Below are positions 33,870-44,552 of a stretch of 64,000 nucleotides of DNA, in pieces. Positions within the stretch are counted from its first letter, which is position 1; each line of letters starts with the position of its first letter. The DNA is taken from the NCBI GenBank assembly GCA_015501075.1, contig JADNYJ010000010.1:472671-536670 (forward strand). The letters are read 5' to 3'. The notes beneath the pieces were generated by a model that was not told the origin of the DNA, ran no database searches, and was given only the letters and a program-made list of their open reading frames with translations. Made by a program: the position numbers and the translations under genes. The DNA comes from Gymnopilus junonius (lineage: Eukaryota > Basidiomycota > Agaricomycetes > Agaricales > Galerinaceae).

Positions 33870-36100
33870 AGACTACAAAAAAGAAAAGGAAAGGCAACAG
33901 GAGCAAAATCTGTATTGCAGGGACAGGAAGAGGGGTGCTGGTAAGGGAAAGGGCCTTCGTATCCACAGCCATTGACCAGCTCGACACCTTGCACAAGCAG
34001 GGCAGTCAGAGCCTTGTACCATTGACCATGGGACACACCCCCACCCTCCTGCCTGCATTCGCGAGCAAGGGGGGATACGGCCATGAACTGTCGTCGTGGC
34101 AGCCACGATCCAAGATGCCCACATTCGACTCAGTCTTACAGATGAGGGATGTGGCGCATCAGCTGTGATGCAATGCCGCAGGCATCTACCCTGAACTCGC
34201 GCATAGCGAGAGGGTGGAGCCGCGGCAAGGTCGATGGCATAGGCTGGCAGTAGCGGGGTGTGACGGTGCCAGCTACGACCCCAGCTCATCCTCCACAAAC
34301 AAGCCAGGAGCAGGGGGGCAGCTGGGCATAACCCGCAGCAAGCAACCCACACCTTCGGCTTGCTGTGACAAGCGAGGAAGGGTGGGCAGCAGCAATGGCA
34401 GTGACGACGATGGCCACTGCTTACCAGAAAGGTAGACGAGCCACCTCCAACTCGCTCTTCAATGCGAGGGAGGTGGCATTGGGTGCTGGCAGCAGAGGGA
34501 GGGGAGGGAGAGTCTGCTATCCTCACCACACCTCCTGCTCGTCTTCCCGAGTGACGAGGAGGTGGGGAGGTAGCAATGGCAATGGCAACGGCCCTGGGCT
34601 GGGTTGGAGAGGTGAAGTAACCCACCTCCGACTCACTCTTCCATGCGAGGGAGATGGGGGTGGGGTTGTCACAAGGAAAGGAAATATCCATGCCCGTCTC
34701 ACTATTGCATGGTGAGGAGGGCAGAGAGGCGCTAGGGCCAACATATAATCAAATCTAAGAAAAAGAAACAAAGGTTTGTTAGTAGAATATGAATCAAGAA
34801 AAGATATCAAAAGAAAAAGAGTGTACATGCAGGAATGCATGTAACCCTTGTACCACCTGTTGGGCCTCCCACACCATGGGTCCCCCTACGTGAAGCCTAC
34901 CCGTGCCCAGCTTGAAGGAGCCCACATCCTCGTTGGAGGGAGGGGCGAGAACGGAGGAGGAGGAGGAGGAGGAAGAGGAAGAGGAAGAGGGGAGGTGATG
35001 GAGAGGAAGAGAGGAGTGGGGCTCCATCAACGATGCACAGACCATTGATCGCATCTTGGGGTTTGCCGGCCAGCTGGGTCTGGCTGACCTCTCACCCGAA
35101 GCGTCAAGGCACATCAATTCCTCCTCTCAATAAACATGATTCAATGTCGCATTGTGGAATGCGATGCGTGATCGCGTTTGTTGAATAAGGAGAGGTGGGA
35201 AAGTGCAAACGCAAAGTCGACTTTGCGTTTGCATTTTCCCATATGTCACATGATGGCAATCAACAGAAGTTCAAACTTCTGTTCGAACTTCTCTAAGTCT
35301 TGTCTTTATACTGTCACCTCCACTCCCCCTTCTTGTCTCTCCGCCCCTTCCGCTCACCTTGACCTCTCGCCACTGCCTCTGGCGTCCACGTCGACCCGTG
35401 GACGCCAGTTGGTTGGCAATGCTTGGAACCGCGACACGCATGTCGTGACGTGGCAGCGCCACCACCGCTTCGTCTAATGTCGCTGGCCTAGGTACGTGCA
35501 TCCTCCCCTTTCTTATTAACTACTCATTTTGTAGGATACTCTCACCCTCGTCACCGCCTCCTTCCGCCTCCTCCTTCCATCTCGACACCTCAACCATGCC
35601 CACTCGGACTCCACCTCCACCTTCCACGCTGGCGTGCACGCCACCTAGCCCATTGACGGGCTGATCGCCGCATGGCCCACGTCATGATGTGGCGGTTGTG
35701 GCTGCTCACGCGGCTCTGGTAAGTCCTCCCTTCCCCTCCTTTTCTATGCTAACAAATGACTTTAACAGTATATCCTGAGCTCCGCAGGTGCCAACGCATC
35801 TCACGGAGTCCTCTGCTTCCACCACCATTTTGCGCACGTCTTCTCCATGGCCTCTCCCTCTCCTCGTCCTCACGCTTCTCATCTCTCCATCACCTCTTGC
35901 CACTCACCCTGGCATCTACGACTGCATCGTGGATGCTCGTCTGGTTGTCAGCTCCACATTGGCAGGTGCAGGGTGTGATATGTCACACCCGCCACTGCTG
36001 TTGTCCAGCCTTGCTGACTGCAGTATGCTCTTTCTTTTTTCCTTTTCTATTCTGTAGCACTAACATGGTAATTCAATAGGCTTTGACTATGCTTCTTGCA
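33870..36100. other. GC-rich zone with palindrome and intron-like junctions
   Basis: CpG-rich island inside AT-rich repeats. It holds long spurious ORFs on both strands at 33.9-34.7 kb, a degenerate internal repeat (CCACCTCCAACTCGCTCTTC at about 34440 and a near copy at about 34620), the palindrome 35197-35240, and pyrimidine-rich sequence with intron-like intervals (for example GTAAGTCCTCC at 35719 to TTAACAG at 35768). Texture and palindrome resemble the 7.7-10.3 kb zone. I recognise no protein. Confidence 0.4.
35197..35240. repeat. 44-bp palindrome, copy 2
   Basis: Near-perfect inverted repeat with 20-bp arms starting GGGAAAGTGCAAACGC and a TCGA centre. Same length, outer motif and centre as the palindrome at 8185-8228, which is 27 kb away. 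Confidence 0.88.
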
Positions 36101-36412
36101 GCCAGCTCTGAAGGTATACCCCTCTAACCTTTCATTTCTTTCTACTGCTAACCAGCTGCTTTGATACAGTGCTCAGCTTGACTTTCTCACTACCATGCTG
36201 TCCTATACTCAGGTATGTTTGTTATTCTATCTTTTATTAACTCTTTCTAATCAAAGCTTCCATGATAGGTTTCTGTTACTGTGTGTAGAGAGGAGAAGAG
36301 GAAATAGTGCTATTCTGCAAGTAGTTAGGATATCCCTTGTCTGTACACAGCCCATGTACCCCTTATGTAGATTATATGTTCTTTTTACACCTCTTACTTC
36401 TCCATTCTGAGT

Positions 36413-36660
36413 TAAATGAGGCTTCAATACAAAGTATTCCAGTCAAGATCTGACTTCTGAGACACTCACAGGGATTTGCAGAGAAAGTCAGAGTAGCCCA
36501 GAGCAAAGGCTGCTTTGGACCATGGTCAAGACTTTGCTCTGTGGCACTCTGAGCCTGACTGGTGCTCTTGTGGCTCTGAGGTTCTCTGAACATCTCTGGC
36601 CGTCTTCTCACTTCTCTCTCCCCACCTCAGAGCCAAGACCCTTTTTCCTGATGTGAGCAG
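36413..36660 (-). mobile_element. Gypsy gag tail relic (same family as 1.0-1.2 kb)
   Basis: On the minus strand this reads CATCAGGAAAAAGGGTCTTG and CACAGAGCAAAGTCTTGACC, both also present at 1005-1024 and 1118-1137. The translated pieces (SATEQSLDHGP here, TATEQSLDRGS there) match. It is the C-terminal gag region only, with no other retrotransposon part nearby. Confidence 0.75.
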
Positions 36661-37430
36661 AGCAGGAAAGATGCATCATTATAGAAAGTGGTGAAGACAT
36701 GTATCACTCAATAACAGGCTGAAGCTCATAGTGGGATGGGGCAGAAGACGCCGGCATTTGCACACAATCTGAACAATCTCTGGGAGAGAGGCCCGACCTC
36801 CTTGGGACATCAGCAAAGTGTCAAAAAAGTTTCTGGGATTTTACCCATTTTGGGTGGTTTTTTGGTTTCCTGGAAACCTGCCAAGATATTTTCATTTATT
36901 TCACTAACAAATTGCTACATTTGGATTAGTGCTGAAAATTTTGCCTGTCAGGTTTTTGGAAAATTGGACCTGGGTTTCCAGGTTTCCAGATTTCAACATT
37001 TTTGGACCATTTTGGGCTGGTTTCCATGGTTTTTTCAGTTAGAAAACCCCAAAAAACTTTTTTGCCAGTTTTCTGATGGAGATGGAAGAAGATGGTGAAG
37101 ATGCATAATCTATTTTTGAATGCCCCAGTGATCGTGAGATGCGATGTTTAGGTGGGCACATCACCACATGTAACCACACCTAAAGGCCCCTTTGATCTGC
37201 TGCCTTAGGTGCAACTTGGCTAGGGCAGGGTTTGTTATTGCTATGTTAGTAACTTATAATAACTGACAAATATATGACAGCATTATAAACATATCTGACA
37301 GAGAGCATGAAAAATTGGCTGTTATATACTGTTAGATATTCCAGGCTGCATGAAAACCATATAGCCGATCTCTTATTGATGAGCTCATACTGCAATTGAA
37401 ATTTTCTGCTTTATTTGTCATGAAAATGCT
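36661..37430. other. Low-complexity intergenic stretch
   Basis: Contains repeated TTTCC/GGTTT-rich words at 36830-37070, including several copies of GGTTTCC and TTTTGG. No gene recognised. It borders the decayed hAT gene. Confidence 0.4.
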
Positions 37431-37769
37431 CTCTGATACTGAAGAGCAGGCCTTAGTCAATCTCTGTGAGACTTTCATCAATTCTGGCAAAGACATTACA
37501 TTAGCTTATTTGCTTGACTTTGTCAATGCCACCATACCTGACCAAGGAAGCCAAGAATGTCAGTCATAGACCAAGCATATGGAGCAGCTCAATGAGGTTT
37601 GGCATCAGATTAACAAGGAGGGTGAAAATATCCCATGGCCCAAGGTGAGTCCTAGATTTCTTCCAATAGAAGCACTATTTATGTATTCTGTACCCACAGC
37701 CACCTGTCAAAGTCTCGGCAGGCAAGTCTGTGACAGTTGCAAAAGAGATGCCAACTTGGACATCATCTG

Positions 37770-38576
37770 TTGGAAAACCCCGGAGGGCATTATAATGCAG
37801 TGCACATTATTTCCCAGGCAAACCCCGTTATAATGCACATTATGATGCCCCGATTCCATTTATAGCTCTACTGGCCGAATTGTAATCAAAGGGACTGATA
37901 AGATAATGCAAATCAGATGTTCAGTAATGCCGGAGCCAGCTAAGCGGTCTGAGTGATCAAGTCCTGAGCTATCAGTTGGTTTATATGGCATTGAGTTCAA
38001 TGTCGATTCTGCGTGATCCCCCTAAGATTTGACTGTCATTCAAAGTGCAATTAGATATTTTATATTTTACATCAATTATCACTGACATTAAGCAGCTAAA
38101 AGGGAGGAGACCACTGTAGTGTCTGGATAGGAAAATATAGGGACTTTGATTAATCAGGCCATTTTAGGAAGGTGCGGTCACTTGCAGTCACTGGCTGCTT
38201 TGAAGCTCTAGGTTCCTTTAACATGAAAAAGTGCTATGGCACAGTGGTAAGTTATGCATGTCTTAAGGTTATTATTTCAGGTAAGTCTCATGTTCGATTC
38301 ACACATATGCAACTTAATTTCAACAGTCTTAGGTAAGTAAGTAAGTAAGTAAGAATCATGAGAGCCAGAATACAAAGGTAAGAATGAAATAAGGAAAGTG
38401 CCTGGAGGCACTGCTTCCATTTTCCTAACATAGGCCCTGTGCATTATAATCGAGCTTGAGCATTATAATTGGCATGCTGAATTACAGAATATCCACTTTG
38501 CATTATAATTGGATTATAATTAAGGCTCCGCATTACCAGCATTATCAGCATTATAATGCCCTTAGTGGTTTTCCGA
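37770..38576. mobile_element. 807-bp non-autonomous TIR element inside the hAT gene
   Basis: Terminal inverted repeats TYGGAAAACC followed by a shared GGGCATTATAATGC at both ends. CATCTG is present directly outside each end (37764-37769 and 38577-38582). Removing the element plus one CATCTG joins two hAT exon halves into one open frame (MPTWTS to SALKVMVKIS), which proves the boundaries. GCATTATAAT motifs are repeated near both ends, as transposase-binding sites often are. No ORF inside. Superfamily not certain. Confidence 0.88.
38231..38353 (+). mobile_element. tRNA-derived SINE-like unit
   Basis: RNA polymerase III promoter pattern: A box TGGCACAGTGG at 38237-38247 and B box GTTCGATTC at 38292-38300, 45 bp apart. 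A body of about 35 bp follows, then a tail of five GTAA repeats (38333-38353). Such short-repeat tails are typical of tRNA-derived SINEs. No clear target-site duplication. It lies inside the 807-bp TIR element. Confidence 0.62.
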
Positions 38577-41324
38577 CATCTGCTCTCAAAGTTATGGTCA
38601 AGATATCCACCAATGAATATAAGAGTGTGCCAATTGACAAGGTTGAGGCTCTCATTGCCAAACTTTGTGCAGATTGTGAAATTGGTGGCCAGGGTGTGGG
38701 TCCGATTCATCAGGAAAAGTCATTCAGTGGTGTAAGGAAGCCTGGAAAGCCCCATGATGAACTCATCAACAAACTTGTTATTGAAGCTGAGGAACCTGCC
38801 AAGCAAGCAAAAGATGGAAAGTGACAGGTGCTATATTGCATTGGGTGTTGACAAAAATTCATCAGGTGAAATCCCAATCAGATTAAGCAACATGCCAAAG
38901 AATGCAATGTATGTGAACTCGACCTAAGCTACCTTCATGAATTCAATGCACTATTGTTACAGAATCTATCAAAGACATTTCCTGGCCTCTATGCAAAAGT
39001 CATGGAGAATTTAGTAGAGCATGTGCATACAACAAAGCTTGAGAAGCTTGCTGATCAGATGACAGGTGAATTGAAACCGTTAATTCAACAGGGCACTCTG
39101 TTGGAATACATGCATCTTACCAGGATATCAGACCAGACAAAGATTAAAATTGAGTGGCTCATGTTTTGGATGTTTATCTGCTGTGTGCTTCCCTGGGCTT
39201 TAATGGACAATGTTTTCTTTACCAAGTTTGTGGAGGGGCTCACACCAAATTTTGTCATTCCAGATTGCTCAGCATTCTTTCCAAAACACCTTGATCAGGA
39301 AGTCGCTGTGTGGGGGAAAGGTTTCAAGAAGTTTATTGAAGACCAGACTCATCTAACCTTTTCACTGGATGGCTGGAGTACATGAGCCCATGATGAGCTA
39401 TATACTTTCCACTCCACCACTGCAAAGCATTGATCTTTCTTCACAGACATTCATGTTTTCAAGGGTGAATCAGTTACTGGGGAGGCCTTGTTCAATGTTA
39501 TCCTAAAGGTATGAGTTTATATGTGGTTTATGTCTATTCCTTTTCTGTGGCTGAAAATATGGATAGCTCTTAGCAAATTATGACCCTTGGAAATACAGCG
39601 CCATTGCAGGAGATGGTGGTCCTAATGTTCATTCAGCCAAAATCAAAATAACTGCTCAGTATACCTGGATTATTAACATTTATGACCTATGCCATAATCT
39701 TAGCTTGTTTATGAAAGACATCGGGAAGTTATTCAAACCTGTAATAGATATAAGCATTTTTAGATGAATGATTTAAATTGACTGGCCTGCACCTAGATGC
39801 TGTCAATTGTCTCTGGTGTTGCCAACTACTTCGGCAAATCCAATTATGGGACATACCATCTTGATGAGGAATGAAAGAAAGCTGGAGTGTCTGAGGGGAT
39901 TAAATCTCATTCAGAAACTTGCTTCTCATCGAGCTATTACCAGGTTGCATCTGTTCATACCTGTATGCCTCCAATCAAGAAGTGTGTTCAGTTGAACACA
40001 TTGAAATTTGATACTGCAGTGGTACATCTTATAGGTTCAGTAACAGTCCAATATTGACTTTGGCATTTAGATGAAGAAGCTGTGCCCTTACATTGAAGAT
40101 ACCCCTACTCATTACATCTTTATGGGTGAATTGGCTGCATTCATCAACCTCTTAGTGCCAGTGGCAAATGGTCTTCTCACTCTCAAGGGCCAAAATACAA
40201 CTTGTGCTGATGTCTTTTATGTATGGGTTTGTATTGCCTACCATCTCAAGAAAGCTCTCAGAAATCCATCAAATGGCTTGACACAATATCATCCTTCTGT
40301 GATTGGAGCCTATAATCATTGATTCCAGCAAATGATGGTGGAATCCTCTCACCATATTTTCCTGCTCAGATACTATCTACATCCTCATGAGTAGCTGTCA
40401 TCCCCATTGCCATCCTGACTAACACAAACCAAGTATTTTGACACCATGGTGGCCTCCAGCTGACAATGCCGTCTCTTCAAGAGGAACAAATGCTAAGGCC
40501 AGATCAGTATCCCACACTCTTCATGAAGCTCCTTACATCCATCCTTGAGATTTTCAGAGGTGAACAAATTTGCCTCCAGGACTCTGGAAAAGGAATCATT
40601 CTGAAGCTAATCAAACAGGTCATCACCTACATGTACAATCATGAACCTTTTTATAGCAATCTGTGGACTCAAAAGATGAAACCCCTTAAGTGGTGGATGC
40701 AGATAGCAAGTGATTCAAATGCAAATCTAATTTCTGTAAGTTTAAGCACCTCAATTTAAAGTTAAACTTGCTGAGATCCATACCATTACAGCGCATTGCC
40801 ATTAAAGTTTTTTCAATTTCACCTTTGGAAATCTGTGATGAGTGAACAGCATCCTGATTGGGCTGGTTTAATACTACCCATCAAAGTTCCATAACCCCGA
40901 GCACCTCATTGATTCAGCTAAACTTTATGACTACTATAGCAATGGTTTTGAGGATGGAAAGTATACTCATCAAGCATGTGTTCACATACCTGCTATGCCC
41001 ATGGCTCAAGCATCAGCCCCCACTGTTCAATCTGCACCAACCATCCTCGACCTTCTCAATACTGAAAATGTTGATCCAAAGGATGTCGACATTGAGGCAA
41101 TAGAAAAGCAACTGTTCAACCACCCCGATCCATATGATCTCACTGAAGCTGACCATGCTGATGAAGTCCTTGATGCTGATAAAACCAAAGGTATTGATGA
41201 CTGGGATACAGATGATGATGAAGGGTGGCCCAGGGTAGTCTGCTCATTGACTAGATTTGACATTGCTGAATATATCAAGCTCGACAATGGCAAGCTCAAT
41301 GCCCTTGTCTTGAACTTGTTTTAG

Positions 41325-41750
41325 CAGGCCACCGCTTTGCGTGGCAGGACGATGCTTTTCCTGCTTTATGAAAGCAGTGGTAGAGCATTGGGAGAATGCT
41401 ATATAGTTACTCTGTATTAATTATACTATAGTAAGATGTTGATTACAATAAAACAACACACACTTAGAGAAAAATCAGAAAATGGAGATAGTGGTGGGAG
41501 GGGCAGTGACATCAGATCCTACAACCACACCATGTACAACCATATTGTGATGAATGGGGTTGGCATTAGTAAGTCCATTATCATAAATGCACAATACCCT
41601 GTCTTATTGAGTGATTTATTGTACTTGAACTTCTGATATCAATTGTTGCTTATCTGGGTCTGTAAAACATTTATAATACAAAGATGCAATCCACAATATA
41701 TCTGTGCAAATGGCTACAATAGAAACCCACATCAGAGAGCTCAAGAATTA
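41325..41750. other. Gap after the hAT relic
   Basis: AT-rich sequence holding the 3' side of the hAT element. I see no gene and could not find the element's right TIR. Confidence 0.4.
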
Positions 41751-42322
41751 GTGTTTGAGGGTTAGCTTAGTTAACTGGAAATTAACCAAGACCTAACCTG
41801 GCCCTAACTGCAAATAACTGGACTATGGTTAGTGGTTAGCCTAGTTTGAACTTCAACTAACAGGTCTTTTTGCAGTCATGAGACTGGTAAGTGACTGATT
41901 AAGACCAGTTAATGTGCAGCCCTAATTCTACCCATCAAAACAACCCCAATATCATATTTTTAGGCCAAAAACTCATCAAGTTATGCTAAAAACTGTGAAA
42001 TATCAGCCAAAAGAGTAGATTACCAGTTAAAAATTCATAACTCAGCCATTTCTTAACCAAATTTAATGTTATTGAGGTCATTTTGAAGCTTACAAAAACT
42101 ACAACAAGTTATCCTGAGTGACAAAGATGCAATTGCCAATGGTTATAGCTGGTTATGACCAGTTTTTAATATTTCAGTCTTAACCTGTTAGTAACTGTGG
42201 TTAACAGTTTTTTTGCAGTTATTTTCAGTTATTTTGGGTCTGGGAAGAAAGCCTAACCAGTCTTGGTCTCAGTTAGCAACCCTGGGACCCCAAAAACCAG
42301 ACCTAACTAGACCTTCAAACAC
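41751..42322. mobile_element. 572-bp MITE with TA target site
   Basis: Imperfect TIRs: left GTGTTTGAGGGTTAG, right (reverse complement) GTGTTTGAAGGTCTAG. Flanked by TA on both sides (41749-41750, 42323-42324). No coding capacity; the interior is rich in TTAACTGG and AACTGG words on both strands. TA flanks suggest a Tc1/mariner-type mover, but two-base flanks are weak evidence. Confidence 0.6.
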
Positions 42323-42764
42323 TACTGAGAATTGCATCAGGGAGCTTGAGTCATCAAAGATCTTGAGAAATAAACAGCAGTGATTCACTAAGAGAATTTG
42401 ACTTTGCAGTTCAAAAATTTTGCACTTAATAACCACATAGTGGAGTTAGGGGACTTCACCAGAGTGCTTGAGAACCACATCAATTTCTTTGATAACCACA
42501 TATCAGTAAGTTGTTAAAAGCAAGTAACCTTCTAGTTTATTACATTGAGACACACCTATGGAATGAGGTTACCAGAAGCAAGTTTTGTCTTTCATATAAC
42601 CTGAATATCAAGATTGATGAAAGAATTTCCTCATATTGTGGGTGACCTTTCCAAAATAGGCAGTGTATGGAATGGGATGGAAGTATTCCCTGCACCTCCC
42701 AGACGCTCATACTATATTTACATGACCTAGTTGATTTGTTTATGTAATCAGTTCCAAAACCCTG

Positions 42765-42922
42765 ATTACTTAGCCATCAACTGCTATGCTTATATAATCG
42801 GGTTTTCAGACATGATTACTTAAGCAAGCTCAATGATGAGAACAATTAAGTAATCGGGTCAAAAAAACCCAATTACTTAAGCAAACCACTTGATAAATAT
42901 AATTAAGCAATTGGGTACAGTG
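42765..42922. repeat. 158-bp direct repeat, copy A
   Basis: Begins ATTACTTAGCCATCAACTGC and ends GGGTACAGTG. Nearly identical to 43607-43763. It contains a hairpin, TTAAGTAATCGGGT pairing with ACCCAATTACTTAA. Confidence 0.88.
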
Positions 42923-43069
42923 AAAAGAAAAGAGAAGCTCGAGCCAATGACTAGCAAGCTCTGAGTAAAAGAGAAATGGCTGAGTGCACAAAGGGCTAAT
43001 ATGACAAGCTGAGCAAGTATGGTTATAAAGAAAAGAGGGCATGAGGAACCTATCTAGGGTGGAGGTGTA

Positions 43070-43473
43070 GGGCTGCACACCGTACCATACCGTAATTACC
43101 CCCCATATAAAAATTTGATCCTGGATCCTTGTAACCAAAATTCCTGATTTGGCTGCCATATTTTCAAATTTGGTCCATGACCGTGTGCTCTTTGGACCCA
43201 AAGTTGCTGAATGGCAAAGGACTGGGAATTTGTGCCAAAGTAAGACTGGCTTTCCAAAAGTTTACCCATATTTGTTACCCCGTAAAGCCACCCATAAGGA
43301 TGAACCATATTTTGCATCCCTCACCTCATCGAATCACATTTGCTCCCAAATTTTTTCAGGCTAAATAGGGCGTTTTGGGAGAGTCTCCAAGGCCATTTTT
43401 CATGAGCTGAAACCATTTTGAGCTCTTGCAAATGCTCATTTCGAAAAACACCCATAAATACAGTGCGCAGCCC
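43070..43473. mobile_element. 404-bp MITE with TA target site
   Basis: TIRs GGGCTGCACACCGTA (left) and GGGCTGCGCACTGTA (right, reverse complement), flanked by TA at 43068-43069 and 43474-43475. No coding sequence. It lies between the two 158-bp direct repeats. Confidence 0.75.
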
Positions 43474-43606
43474 TAGGGAGGTGATCATATATATGATGAT
43501 GAGATAATGAAGAGAGCAGGCCAAGGCCCAAAACCAAATGAATATAATCTATGTGAACTTTCACATGCATCTGCATAGACCTCAGTCAAATGAGTTTGAC
43601 TGCTGC

Positions 43607-43763
43607 ATTACTTAGCCATCAACTGCTATGCTTATATAATCGGGTTTTCAGACACGATTACTTAAGCAAGCTCAATGATGAGAACAATTAAGTAATCAGG
43701 TCAAAAAACTCAATTACTTAAGCAAACCACTTGATAAATATAATTAAGCAATTGGGTACAGTG
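43607..43763. repeat. 158-bp direct repeat, copy B
   Basis: Second copy, differing from copy A at a handful of positions, about 842 bp further on. High identity points to a recent duplication or to terminal repeats of a small element. Confidence 0.88.
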
Positions 43764-44097
43764 CTGCCACCTTGCATGGGAGTAGCATTTCTGAATTCAA
43801 GGATGTCTGTCCATTTAAATTCATTTGACAGGAAAGTGTTTATATGCCACTCAACACTACCACAGTTCCAGTCAAGCACAGCAATGATGATCTTTGTTTT
43901 AAATTGTTCAGTTTTGTCTGCTTTGTTGCAGATGAAATAGCATCAAATACAATCTGAGTAAAGTATACATTTATTATCTAGGCAAAATTTATATTTGTCA
44001 ACACAATCATACTGGACAATACAATTACCAAGTATCCAATGGCTAGTTAATTATAAGTTGCCTAATTATAGATAAATCACTTAAACACCAATAAATT

Positions 44098-44135
44098 GCT
44101 TAAGTAATCGGGTTTTTGGACTCGATTACTTAAGC
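44098..44135. repeat. Hairpin related to the direct repeats
   Basis: GCTTAAGTAATCG pairs with CGATTACTTAAGC around a 12-base loop. The stem uses the same TTAAGTAATCGGGT words as the 158-bp repeats, so it is a third, partial copy. Confidence 0.75.
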
Positions 44136-44504
44136 TAAATAATTGATGAACATGAATGTAGCAAAGTAATCATGTTCAGCATACCAACCTACCCACCTTA
44201 CCTGTAAATAGAAATGCTGAACCCAACAAGGATTGTCCACCTGACAAGAATATTTGATATGTCCACTCACTGACACTACATTTCCAATCAAGCACAACAA
44301 GGATGACCTTCATCTTCAATTACAGCATAGATAAAACCTATGTGCTATATAATAACACCTACTAACCCACCCCACACTGGATTGATAGAACATTTCACTT
44401 AAACAAAAGTCAGGGTGTTACTATCTATAATCTAATGAGAGCTCGATGACTAATAGCTGACAAATAGTGACTAAGCAAACCGTCCTCTCATTATTGACGG
44501 GTAT

Positions 44505-44552
44505 CCCCATCCGAGCGAAGTGAGGAGGGGCCCCCGGCGCTTCGCGCCGGGC
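44505..44552. repeat. GC-rich hairpin cluster in AT-rich DNA
   Basis: A sharply GC-rich patch: GAGCGAAGTGAGGAGGGG, then a perfect stem CCCGGCGC-TTC-GCGCCGGG at 44533-44551. Flanking sequence is AT-rich. It resembles mobile GC clusters of organelle genomes in style. No coding sense. Confidence 0.6.

Larger units (their letters stand above)
37438..41324 (+). pseudogene. Decayed hAT-type transposase gene, with a nested insertion
   Basis: Recognisable from its order of blocks. The N-terminus (ETFINSGKDITLAYLLDFVN) is followed by an intron after WPK (37645-37698). The insertion at 37770-38576 follows. Then come LTPNFVIPDCSAFFPKHL and HLTFSLDGWST (39340-39385), the GDGGPNVHSAKIKITAQY block (about 39610) with its CHNLSLF partner, FINLLVPVANGLLTLKG (40150), and a C-terminal hATC-like part (PLKWWMQIASD, ISPLEICDE-x-TAS, about 40684-40860). 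An acidic tail ends at 41324. In-frame TGA codons at 39383, 39431, 40320 and 40843 all sit where CGA (Arg) fits. Several introns seem retained. The gene cannot make a transposase. Confidence 0.8.

Noticed and set aside
33873..34691. 272-codon minus-strand ORF
   Set aside because: GC-rich sequence is open in several frames on both strands; the product is Cys/Arg/Pro-rich with no domain and no splice context.
22893..41324. KDZ transposase that would explain the TET/JBP gene
   Set aside because: Searched by eye in all large ORFs; only Plavaka and hAT transposases were recognisable.
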